A stretch of 55,023 nt of DNA from Candidatus Latescibacterota bacterium (GTDB lineage: Bacteria; Latescibacterota; UBA2968; UBA8231). The stretch's first letter is position 1, and each line of letters starts with the position of its first letter. Positions 15,389-29,418 of this stretch are shown here, piece by piece. Both the position numbers and the translations under genes were made by a program. Under the pieces are notes generated by a model. That model worked only from the letters and a program-made list of their open reading frames with translations. It was not told the DNA's origin and made no database searches. The DNA lies in NCBI GenBank assembly GCA_020852055.1, contig JADZBP010000053.1, forward strand, positions 1-55,023, in the 5' to 3' direction.

Positions 15389-16515
15389 AGATCACCGCGA
15401 TCAAACTCTACGTGCTCGAACACCCCCAGCGCCAAGGACGGGGTCTCAAGATCGTGCCGGTGCCCGGCCTGCGCCGCATCCAGTACACCCATGCTGCCGG
15501 CCCGGTCGAGACCCCGGCCCGCCAGCACTTCCTCGAGGTGCAGACCGACGAAGGCGTCAGCGGCCGTTGCACCACGGGCATGTCTCCGGACCAGGCGCAG
15601 ATCCTGCGCACCCAAGTGCTGGGCGAGAATCCGCGGGACCGCGAGAAGCTCTGTCAGATGTTGCACAAGGGCACCCGCTGGGTGTACCAGCCGGCCGGCT
15701 GGTTCGGGGACTTCGACAACTGCCTGTGGGATATCGCCGGCAAGGTTGCCGGCCTGCCGGTCTGGGCCCTGGTGGGGCGGGTGCGCCCGCGTTTCCCGGT
15801 GTACCTCACCGGGGGCGACACCACCCTGGAGGGGTACCTGCGCGCCATCGAGGCGGGCAAGGCTATCGGCATCCAGGCCTACAAGTTCCACTCCTACAAG
15901 GGAGGCAAGAACGATATCCCCATCTTCTACCAGGTGCGCGAGGAGGTGGGTGGCCTGTACACCCTGATCAATGACCCAGTGTGCTCCTACGACCTGCGCG
16001 AGGCCATCGAGGTGGGGCATGTGATGGAGGAACTGGACTTCCTCTGGCTGGAAGAGCCCTTCCACGAGCAGAAGATGCACCTGTACCAGGAGCTGTGCCG
16101 CGAGCTGGAGATGCCGGTGATGGCCAACGAGATGCTGATGCACGACCTGGGGCTATCGACCCAGTGGCTCATACACGGGGCCACCGACCGGCTGCGGGCC
16201 AATGCCCGCCACGGCACCACCCAGGTGCTGAAGATGGCCCACTTCGCCGAGATGTACGGGGCCAATATAGAGATGAACCACCAGGGTGGGCTCTTCGGGC
16301 TGGTACACGCCCACCTGGGCTGCTGCATCGACAACACCGACTACTACGAGTATTTCATGAGCACAGCCGACGGGCAGCGGCGCGACGGGCAGGAGTGGGG
16401 CATGCTCAACGCCCCGCTGATCGAGGAGGGGCACCTGGCCCCGCCCGAGGGGCCGGGTTGGGGCGCCGAATGGGACGAGGCCCGGTTCCGGGCGTTGGTG
16501 CAGGCGGAGTACTGA
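15385..16515 (+). CDS. Enolase-superfamily enzyme (third copy)
   Basis: A 376-aa mandelate racemase/muconate lactonizing family protein. [14 protein letters not shown] is the capping-domain block. Barrel residues are K in [10 protein letters not shown] in [11 protein letters not shown] in [10 protein letters not shown] and E in VMANEML as metal ligands, and H in MNHQGG at the distal catalytic position. The start ATG overlaps the permease stop by four bases, so the genes are translationally coupled. It is clearly distinct from the copies at 7340 and 12083, since the active-site strands differ. A dehydratase acting on an acid sugar is inferred from family only. Confidence 0.8.
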   Translation: MKITAIKLYVLEHPQRQGRGLKIVPVPGLRRIQYTHAAGPVETPARQHFLEVQTDEGVSGRCTTGMSPDQAQILRTQVLGENPRDREKLCQMLHKGTRWVYQPAGWFGDFDNCLWDIAGKVAGLPVWALVGRVRPRFPVYLTGGDTTLEGYLRAIEAGKAIGIQAYKFHSYKGGKNDIPIFYQVREEVGGLYTLINDPVCSYDLREAIEVGHVMEELDFLWLEEPFHEQKMHLYQELCRELEMPVMANEMLMHDLGLSTQWLIHGATDRLRANARHGTTQVLKMAHFAEMYGANIEMNHQGGLFGLVHAHLGCCIDNTDYYEYFMSTADGQRRDGQEWGMLNAPLIEEGHLAPPEGPGWGAEWDEARFRALVQAEY

Positions 16516-16550
16516 GCAGGTCCAATCGCGTTTTTCGGGGAGCTAAGATC

Positions 16551-17552
16551 ATGGAGAAGGGCACCACCCTCACCCGTTTCATCATCGAGCAGCACCGCGA
16601 CCGTCCGGATCTGGAGTTCACCGAGCTGCTGACCGAACTGAGCCTCGCCGGCAAAATCATCGCCCGCGAGGTGAACAAGGCCGGGTTGGCGGTGACCATG
16701 GGGCTGACCGGGCGCACCAACGTGCACGGCGAAGAGGTGCAGAAACTCGACGATTTCGCCAACACCACCATCCTCAAGACCACCGACCACACCGGGCACC
16801 TGGCGGGCATGGCCTCCGAGGAGATGGAGGATATCTACCACATCCCGGACAAACACCCGCGCGGCGACTATATCCTGGTCTTCGATCCGGTGGACGGCTC
16901 CTCGAACATCGACGTCAATGTCAGCATCGGCACCATCTTCTCCATCTATCGCCGACAGAGCAGCGGCTCCCACGCCACCCTCGAGGATTTCCTGCGCCAG
17001 GGCCGCGAGCAGGTCTGCGCCGGGTACATCATCTACGGGTCGAGCACCATGCTGGTCTACACCTCGGGCCTGGGGGTGCACGGCTTCACCCTCGACCCGA
17101 CCCTGGGTGAATTCCTGCTCTCTCAGGAAGACATCGCCATTCCCCGGCGGGGTCGCTATTACAGCGCCAACGAGAGCAACTATCCCGCCTGGGAGCCGGG
17201 GGTGCGGCGCTACATCGACCATCTCCGGCAGCCGGATGCGGCCACTGGGCGGCCCTATTCGTCCCGCTACATCGGCTCGCTGGTTGCCGATTTTCACCGC
17301 AATCTGCTCAAGGGGGGGATCTTTCTCTATCCGGGTGACACCAAATCGCCCCAGGGCAAGCTGCGGCTGATCTACGAGGCCTCGCCCCTGGCCTTCATCA
17401 TCGAGCAGGCCGGCGGCCGCGCCTCCACGGGCCGGCAGCCCATCCTCGAGATCCAGCCCGAGGCCCTGCACCAGCGGGTGCCGCTGATCATCGGCAGCCC
17501 CGACGATGTGCTGGAGGCAGAGGGGTTCATCCAGGGCAGCAGCGTCCCCTAG
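16551..17552 (+). CDS. fbp: Fructose-1,6-bisphosphatase class I
   Basis: A 333-aa gluconeogenic phosphatase that removes the 1-phosphate of fructose-1,6-bisphosphate. The Mg2+/phosphate motif [10 protein letters not shown] starts at D112. [20 protein letters not shown] is the class I N-terminal block, with Arg/Gly signature residues, and [20 protein letters not shown] supplies metal-binding acids. [10 protein letters not shown] with [10 protein letters not shown] is the C-terminal substrate site. The ATG is preceded by GGGGAG. With pckA in the same window this gives both irreversible gluconeogenic steps. The hybrid kinase gene starts about 16 bases after the stop. Confidence 0.96.
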   Translation: MEKGTTLTRFIIEQHRDRPDLEFTELLTELSLAGKIIAREVNKAGLAVTMGLTGRTNVHGEEVQKLDDFANTTILKTTDHTGHLAGMASEEMEDIYHIPDKHPRGDYILVFDPVDGSSNIDVNVSIGTIFSIYRRQSSGSHATLEDFLRQGREQVCAGYIIYGSSTMLVYTSGLGVHGFTLDPTLGEFLLSQEDIAIPRRGRYYSANESNYPAWEPGVRRYIDHLRQPDAATGRPYSSRYIGSLVADFHRNLLKGGIFLYPGDTKSPQGKLRLIYEASPLAFIIEQAGGRASTGRQPILEIQPEALHQRVPLIIGSPDDVLEAEGFIQGSSVP

Positions 17553-17568
17553 CCGACCGGGTCCGCGT

Positions 17569-24061
<6,493 letters not shown>

Positions 24062-24067
24062 CGCGGC

Positions 24068-24112
24068 CTATGAGGAAGGCTATGGAGGTTCTATGCATAG
24101 AATCTTCATAGC
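24068..24112. promoter_or_regulatory. CTATG repeat cluster/34-bp palindrome: likely upstream activator site
   Basis: Bases 24079-24112 form a near-perfect palindrome centred at 24095/24096 (15 of 17 positions symmetric). CTATG occurs at 24068, 24080 and 24091, and the reverse CATAG at 24096 and 24107, spaced 11-12 bp, about one helical turn. The centre is about 101 bp upstream of the -24 GG and about 126 bp upstream of the predicted start, which is standard enhancer distance for an NtrC-class activator. It lies right after the activator gene. A terminator is less likely: there is no loop and no T-run. Confidence 0.65.
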
Positions 24113-24195
24113 GCCTTTGTAGCCGCCCGCAGTTCCCCTCCCTTCTTTTATACTTTCTCCCGGCAGATTTTCCTTTTTCCCCTCCAGAAAACCCC

Positions 24196-24211
24196 TGGCA
24201 TATCCTTTGCG
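24196..24211 (+). promoter_or_regulatory. Sigma-54 promoter for the DM9-repeat protein gene
   Basis: TGGCATATCCTTTGCG keeps TGGCA and TTGC with exactly 10 bases between GG (24197-24198) and GC (24209-24210), matching 9 of 12 consensus positions. Transcription would start near 24222, leaving a leader of about 139 bases before the ATG at 24361. No known riboswitch or other structure was recognised in the leader. The gap 24062-24360 contains this promoter and the palindrome, nothing else supported. Confidence 0.68.
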
Positions 24212-24360
24212 TAGCGGTTGAGGAGCGTCGACAGCAAGGGGGGAGTCTTCCACTGGATCAACCCCTGACCGACAACCTGTTTTGTGGCTATCTAAGCGGA
24301 ATCGCTGCTGATCTTCGTGTCGTCAAACCTCCATACCTACACCATAGCGAGGGAAAATAG

Positions 24361-25992
24361 ATGCAAAAGCACACCTTCTTCACCACCCGGCTGGCCGCAG
24401 GGGTTCTGCTTGTAGCCGGCCTAACCTGCACCACCCTGGCCGTCGCGCAGAGCGACTGGCCCGCCACCTTCGACGGGGTGAACTCCATGGGTCCCTATGC
24501 CTGGGTGGACGGCCCCACGGCGCTCAGAAGCGATCCGCAGTTGACCAATGGGGTGTACGGAGGCCAGGTGGGGAATCTCAGGCTGGCGGTGTGCCGGGCG
24601 TCCTTCCAGGACGGGGTGCATCCGGGCAAGTACTTCAATGGCCAGTGCAATGTCAGTTGGGGGGGCAAGGAAGTGGCGCGGACCACGGACTACCAGGTGC
24701 TGGTCAACACCCAACCCCAGAACGCCAAGTACCTCACCCAGCGGTGGAACGCCGCGGGCGAGGGCTTTGTGGGCGGCAATGCGGGCAACACACCCTTGCG
24801 GGTATGCCAGACCTGGGCGGCGGACGGCACCCACCTGGGCAAGGTGTGGGAGGGTAAATGCTATTATGGCTGGGGCGGGGTGGAGAAGGCGGATGCGGCT
24901 TATGGCATGCTCTTCCTGGACTTCGACAAGGCGGCCTGGCAGGCGGCGCAGAATCCCCTCGTCAATGCGACCACCATCACCATCCAGCCGGTGACCACCC
25001 AGGACCAGAACACGCAGGTCATCTACACCAACACGGGCTCCCCGACCCCGCTGATCGACCCGCAGCAGCTCTACCAATTGTTCCAGCAAAACACCGCCAA
25101 TATTCAGGTGGGGATCAACTGGGCGCCAGGTTCGCTGGGCAGCGGTTTCAACTATGTGGCGACCTATCTGCCCAACCTGACCTATCTGATGATCGACCAC
25201 TACAACATCACCTGTACCGACCCGGCACAGCGCCGTGACCGCGCCGAGATGTACCAGGCTGTCAGGCAGGGAGAGGTCCGCGCCCAGGCGGCGATGGTGC
25301 TGGTGATGTCTGAGTTTGCCAAGAGCATCCTGAACCGGAACCCCGCCACGTGGACCTCGGAAGAGAAGTCCTACGTCCAGTTCCTCCTGGCCCTGATCAC
25401 GGACCAGAGAAAGCGGGCGGGCGAGGAGGCGCAGAAAAACTTCCGGCAATGGGAATATGAGGAGATCGGGAAAAGGACCAGCGAGGGGCTCGTCGCCATG
25501 ATCGATCCGCTGGTGAACCCGCCGCCCGAGATCCTGGCCATGGCCAAGGCCGGGTACGCGGTGACGCCGGAGAACGTCGAGAACTACATGGCCATCATCC
25601 AGGCCTGCGCGGCGCCCATCGCCGCGGGGATCGGCGCCGGCTCAGTCGGGGTGCTCGCCGCGATTGGGGCCGGGGCCACCATCGCCGGAGCGATCTCGCC
25701 CAGCGTCAAGATCGCCATAAGCATCGGCGGTTCGGTTGGCCGCGCGGCGCTGGGAATGGGCAGCCTGGCAGCCGGGGTTGCGGTGGTGGCGATCATGATC
25801 GAGGCGGCAATCGTCAAGGGCGAGGCGGTCGTCAAGTACGAAGAGTACAAGGTGGCGCTGAACCAGGCAATCGCCGAATCCACGGTCCCGATGACCGCAG
25901 AGAGGCTCCGGCCACTGTTGGACACGGAGGATGGCATGAAGTCGCTGGGCAGTTGGCTCGCCGCTCAGGCCGCCACTGGAACCGCGCACTGA
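24361..25992 (+). CDS. Secreted DM9-repeat protein with glycine/alanine-rich hydrophobic region
   Basis: A 543-aa exported protein. Residues 1-30 are a Sec signal peptide ending TLAVAQ. Two DM9 (DUF3421-like) repeats follow at about 60-115 and 125-185: VCRASFQDGVHPGKYFNGQC with WGGKE and YQVL, and VCQTWAADGTHLGKVWEGKC with WGGVE and YGML. DM9 units are known as mannose-binding lectin modules in invertebrates. The middle (about 200-410) is polar and partly helical. Residues about 416-487 are very rich in Gly, Ala, Ile and Val with GxxxG-like spacing, like a membrane-inserting hairpin. A carbohydrate-binding, membrane-active secreted protein is my inference. It is expressed from its own sigma-54 promoter. 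RBS GAGGG precedes the ATG. Confidence 0.72.
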   Translation: MQKHTFFTTRLAAGVLLVAGLTCTTLAVAQSDWPATFDGVNSMGPYAWVDGPTALRSDPQLTNGVYGGQVGNLRLAVCRASFQDGVHPGKYFNGQCNVSWGGKEVARTTDYQVLVNTQPQNAKYLTQRWNAAGEGFVGGNAGNTPLRVCQTWAADGTHLGKVWEGKCYYGWGGVEKADAAYGMLFLDFDKAAWQAAQNPLVNATTITIQPVTTQDQNTQVIYTNTGSPTPLIDPQQLYQLFQQNTANIQVGINWAPGSLGSGFNYVATYLPNLTYLMIDHYNITCTDPAQRRDRAEMYQAVRQGEVRAQAAMVLVMSEFAKSILNRNPATWTSEEKSYVQFLLALITDQRKRAGEEAQKNFRQWEYEEIGKRTSEGLVAMIDPLVNPPPEILAMAKAGYAVTPENVENYMAIIQACAAPIAAGIGAGSVGVLAAIGAGATIAGAISPSVKIAISIGGSVGRAALGMGSLAAGVAVVAIMIEAAIVKGEAVVKYEEYKVALNQAIAESTVPMTAERLRPLLDTEDGMKSLGSWLAAQAATGTAH

Positions 25993-26023
25993 AACCGCAG
26001 TACACCGCAACTAGATGCTGTTA

Positions 26024-26052
26024 CCCGGGCAGGGCCAGGCGCCTTGCCCGGG
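26024..26052 (+). terminator. 12-bp stem hairpin after the DM9 gene
   Basis: CCCGGGCAGGGC (26024-26035) pairs with GCCTTGCCCGGG (26041-26052), with one G-T wobble and a five-base loop. It lies 31 bases after the DM9 stop and could end that transcript, although no T-run follows. A smaller hairpin (GGGCGG/CCGCCC, 26062-26077) stands 9 bases further on, before the next start at 26123. Confidence 0.5.
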
Positions 26053-26061
26053 CGCAGTATT

Positions 26062-26077
26062 GGGCGGTAATCCGCCC
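26062..26077. repeat. Small 6-bp stem hairpin
   Basis: GGGCGG (26062-26067), loop TAAT, CCGCCC (26072-26077). It follows the larger hairpin at 26024-26052 and precedes an AT-rich stretch and the TTG start of the next kinase. It may help terminate or shield the downstream transcript; function is unproven. Confidence 0.35.
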
Positions 26078-26122
26078 GGCGCAAAACGATATTTGGTGCA
26101 TGATGAGGACAGGAGCGGTGCC

Positions 26123-28570
26123 TTGACTACCCCTGCCATCAACCTGCGCGATGCCCGCATCCTGGTGGTCGATGACGTGCCGGCCAACATCGCCATCCTG
26201 CGCGATGCCCTGGAGGCGGAAGCCTACCGGATCGCGGTGGCCACCAACGGCCAGGCCGCCCTGCGCCAGGCCGCCCGCTCGACGCCCGACCTGATCCTGT
26301 TAGACGTGATGATGCCCGAGATGGACGGGTATGAGACCTGCCGGCGCCTCAAGGCAGACGAGGCCACCCGCCAGATCCCGGTCATCTTTCTCACCGCCCA
26401 CGCCGAGACCGAGGCCGTGGTCAAGGGGTTTCAGGCCGGGGGGGTGGATTGCATCGCCAAACCCTTCCGCAAGGAAGAGGTGCTGGTGCGCATCCGCACC
26501 CACCTGGAGCGGGCCCGGTTGTTGCAGCAGGTGCAGCGCCAGAACGAGGCCCTGCAGGCCGAGATGGCCCAGCGTAGCTGGCGCGATCGGCACCAGGCCG
26601 CCCTGTACCGGGTGCGCGAACAGGTGTGGGACATGCGGGGCGCCGATGATATCGAACGGGTGGTCAGGGCTGTGGGGGCCAGCCTGCAGGAACTGGGGGT
26701 GCCCTTCCGCTACTTCGGGGTCAACGTGGTGGACCCCGTGCTGCAAGCCAGCCTGATTCCCAAGACTGTGGACCAACAGGGGGAGTGGCTCGACCCGGAG
26801 GAGGACCGGGCGGCACACGGGCGCACGGTCCTCGAATTCTGGGCGCGCGGCAAAGTGGCCTACCGCCGCGACCTGCACGCCGACGATCCCTTTGGCGAGC
26901 GCGAGCGCATCCGCCATGCGCGCAGCGTGGTGGACGTGCCCTTCTCCCACGGGACCCTGGCGGTGAGCAACCCGGAGCCGGAGGCCTTCTCCGCTAGCGA
27001 CATTGCCGTGCTCCAGGAATTGGCCAGCGTGTTGTCAGAAGGGTTCCGGCGCATGGATGACCTGCAGCAGTTGGAGCAGCGCCGCGCTGAGTTGGAGCGG
27101 GAGGTGGAGGAGCGCAAGGGGGTGGAGCGTCAATTGCGGTCGGCCAAGGAGGAGGCGGAGCGGGCCAACCGGGCCAAGAGTGTCTTTCTGGCCAATATGA
27201 GCCACGAGATCCGCACGCCGATGAACGCCATCCTCGGGTACGCCCAGATCCTCTCCGGCCGGACCGATCTGGACGAGCGCCAGCGGCGGGCGGTGGATAC
27301 CATCGCCGCCAGCGGCCGGCACTTGATGGGGCTGATCAACGATATCCTCGACATCTCGAAGATCGAGGCTGGCCGCGAGGAGCTGCATAGGGCCGATTTC
27401 GACCTGATCGAATTGATGCATGGTCTGGGGGCGATGTTCGAGTTGCGCTGCCGCCAGAAAGGGCTGGTGTGGCGCCTGGAGCGGGCGTTGCCGGTGACCT
27501 TGGTCCGCGGCGACCAGAACAAGCTGCGCCAGGTGCTCATAAATCTGTTGGGAAATGCGGTGAAGTTTGCGGAAACGGGGGAGGTGACCCTGCGGGTAGC
27601 CGGCCAAGGCGGGGATCGCTATTCCTTTGAGGTGATCGACACCGGCCCCGGTATTCCACCGCAACGTCAGGAGGCGATCTTTGAACCTTTCCAGCAGGAA
27701 GCGGAGGGGGTCGCCAGGGGGGGCACCGGGCTGGGATTGGCCATCGCCCGCCGCCACGTGGAATTGCTGGGCGGGGTCCTGAAGGTCGATTCGGCACCGG
27801 GCAGAGGGTCCCGGTTTTTCTTTTCCCTGCTCCTGCCCCGCGGCGACCAGTTGCCGGCGCCAGATCAGATCGCCTGGTCGCAGGTGTGCCGGCTGGCGCC
27901 AGGGTATGAGGTCCAGGCCCTGATTGTCGACGACGTGGCGGAGAACCGCGACATGCTCGGGCAGATCTTGGAGCGGATCGGCGTCGAGGTGGAAATAGCC
28001 GCCAGCGGCGCCGAGGCGCTGGCGCTGGCGCGAGGGCGGCGGCCGGATATCGTGTTTATGGACATGCGTATGCCCGGCATGGACGGATCGGAGGCGCGCC
28101 GCCTCCTGGTGGAGGAGCACGGCGCGGGGGCGATGAAGGTGCTGGTGGTGACCGCCTCGGTTTTTCAGCACCAGCGGCAGGGGTTCATCGATGAGGGTTT
28201 CGACGGGTTCGTCGACAAGCCGCTGCGGACGGAGCAGATCTACGAATGCCTGGCCAAGTATTTGGGCGTGGTCTTTGAGCTGGCCGGGCCGGAGCCCCGG
28301 GGGTTCGCAGCCGGCGGCAGGGGCTGGGAGGGGCTGGCCCTGCCGGGCGGCCTGGCGGCGCAGCTCCAGGCCGCCTTGCACATCCACAGCATCTCCGCGC
28401 TCAACCGGAACCTGGACCTCCTGGCTGCCCTGGGCGGGCCCGCCCAGCGACTGGCAGATCACCTGCGCGAACTGGCGCGCCAGTTCGACCTGGAGGGGGT
28501 GGCACAAGTGCTGGGGGCGGTGCCCGTCGCACCAGACACCGATTCCGCGCCTGCCATCGGGACCCCATGA
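26123..28570 (+). CDS. Cytosolic REC-GAF-histidine kinase-REC hybrid protein
   Basis: An 815-aa hybrid kinase without membrane segments. Receiver 1 has phospho-acceptor D61 (LILLDVMMPEMDG). A GAF-like domain at about 165-330 (DDIERVVRAVGASLQELGVP) may bind a small ligand. A coiled coil leads to HisKA with H361 and HATPase (NLLGNAVKF, DTGPGIPP, GTGLGLAIARRHVELLGG). Receiver 2 has D647 (IVFMDMRMPGMDG), and a C-terminal HPt-like helical domain resembles that of the propeller kinase. The TTG at 26123 follows AGGAG with seven-base spacing; upstream alternatives lack a good site. It starts a three-gene operon with the DUF342 and ABC-fusion genes, which overlap by four and seven bases. Its receiver and HisKA coding sequences share identical stretches with neighbouring genes. 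Confidence 0.9.
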   Translation: MTTPAINLRDARILVVDDVPANIAILRDALEAEAYRIAVATNGQAALRQAARSTPDLILLDVMMPEMDGYETCRRLKADEATRQIPVIFLTAHAETEAVVKGFQAGGVDCIAKPFRKEEVLVRIRTHLERARLLQQVQRQNEALQAEMAQRSWRDRHQAALYRVREQVWDMRGADDIERVVRAVGASLQELGVPFRYFGVNVVDPVLQASLIPKTVDQQGEWLDPEEDRAAHGRTVLEFWARGKVAYRRDLHADDPFGERERIRHARSVVDVPFSHGTLAVSNPEPEAFSASDIAVLQELASVLSEGFRRMDDLQQLEQRRAELEREVEERKGVERQLRSAKEEAERANRAKSVFLANMSHEIRTPMNAILGYAQILSGRTDLDERQRRAVDTIAASGRHLMGLINDILDISKIEAGREELHRADFDLIELMHGLGAMFELRCRQKGLVWRLERALPVTLVRGDQNKLRQVLINLLGNAVKFAETGEVTLRVAGQGGDRYSFEVIDTGPGIPPQRQEAIFEPFQQEAEGVARGGTGLGLAIARRHVELLGGVLKVDSAPGRGSRFFFSLLLPRGDQLPAPDQIAWSQVCRLAPGYEVQALIVDDVAENRDMLGQILERIGVEVEIAASGAEALALARGRRPDIVFMDMRMPGMDGSEARRLLVEEHGAGAMKVLVVTASVFQHQRQGFIDEGFDGFVDKPLRTEQIYECLAKYLGVVFELAGPEPRGFAAGGRGWEGLALPGGLAAQLQAALHIHSISALNRNLDLLAALGGPAQRLADHLRELARQFDLEGVAQVLGAVPVAPDTDSAPAIGTP

Positions 28571-29418
28571 GGGCGGCCTTTCCCGGCTTGCTGGTGGAGG
28601 GGGATCTCGACGGCCGGAGTGGACCGCTGGATACGGAGCAGGGTGTGCACATCACCGGTTCGGTGCGGGCCGACCTGGCCCTGCGCACCGCCGGCGACCT
28701 CGAGGTCGAGGGCCAGGTGGAGGCGGGGGCCCGCATCGAGGCTGGAGGCCAGGTGAAGGTGCGCGGCGGCATCCTCGGCCGCGACACCCGGATCGTCGCC
28801 CACGGCGGGGTGCGCGCTGGCCGCATCGAGGCGGCCGAAGTGGTGGCCCGCGGCGATGTGGTGGTCGCCGGGTACGTCCGCCATGCCCGGGTGCGCGCCA
28901 GCGGCGGCGTGGTCGTCGAGCAGGGGGGCCTGCTGGGAGGGGAGATCCGCGCCGTCACCCATGTCGCTATCGGCGGCGCCGTGGGAGCGCCCTCCGGCGA
29001 GGGCACCCTGATCGACATCGTCGCCGACCCGGAGGCAGCAGCCCGCCTGGCCAAGGTCGAGGAGGGCCTGCAACTGTGCGAGCGCGACATCGGCCGCATC
29101 CTGCGCGCCCTCGGGGCGGCGGCGGTGAGGGCCGGCGAGATCGAGGCCGCTGTCGGCCGCCTGAGCGCGGGAAAACGCAAGTTCGCCATCGAAATCCTCA
29201 AACAGTTGCAGCAACTCATGCAGTTGCGGGAGCAACTGCTGAGCAAGCGGCAGGTGTATCAGCAGCACGGCGCCCAGACCCTCAGCCAGGCCCGGGTTTC
29301 GGCGGCGGGCAGGGTGTTCCAGGGAACCTGTATCCGTCTGGGCGGGCGCCGGCTCGACCTGAGCGCACCTCTCGATGCACCGGTCTTCTATCTGACGGAG
29401 GAAGGGATCAGATGGTGA
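28567..29418 (+). CDS. Short DUF342/FapA-family protein
   Basis: A 283-aa protein of the DUF342 (flagellar assembly FapA-like) type. Residues about 10-150 form a right-handed beta-helix rich in Val/Gly/Ala with repeated turns (LEVEGQVEAGARIEAGGQVKV; GGVRAGRIEAAEVVARGD; GAVGAPSGEGT). About 160-240 is a predicted coiled coil (EEGLQLCERDIGRILRALG... LKQLQQLMQLREQLL), and a short beta tail follows. Typical FapA is over twice as long and carries an extra N-terminal domain, missing here. ATGA overlap with the kinase gene and a seven-base overlap with the ABC-fusion gene make it a coupled operon member. It may act as a scaffold; no flagellar gene is in the window. Confidence 0.75.
   Translation: MRAAFPGLLVEGDLDGRSGPLDTEQGVHITGSVRADLALRTAGDLEVEGQVEAGARIEAGGQVKVRGGILGRDTRIVAHGGVRAGRIEAAEVVARGDVVVAGYVRHARVRASGGVVVEQGGLLGGEIRAVTHVAIGGAVGAPSGEGTLIDIVADPEAAARLAKVEEGLQLCERDIGRILRALGAAAVRAGEIEAAVGRLSAGKRKFAIEILKQLQQLMQLREQLLSKRQVYQQHGAQTLSQARVSAAGRVFQGTCIRLGGRRLDLSAPLDAPVFYLTEEGIRW

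Noticed and set aside
24079..24112. Palindrome after the sigma-54 activator as an intrinsic terminator
   Set aside because: It has no loop, a modest stem GC content and no T-run, while its position and repeated CTATG sites fit an operator better.
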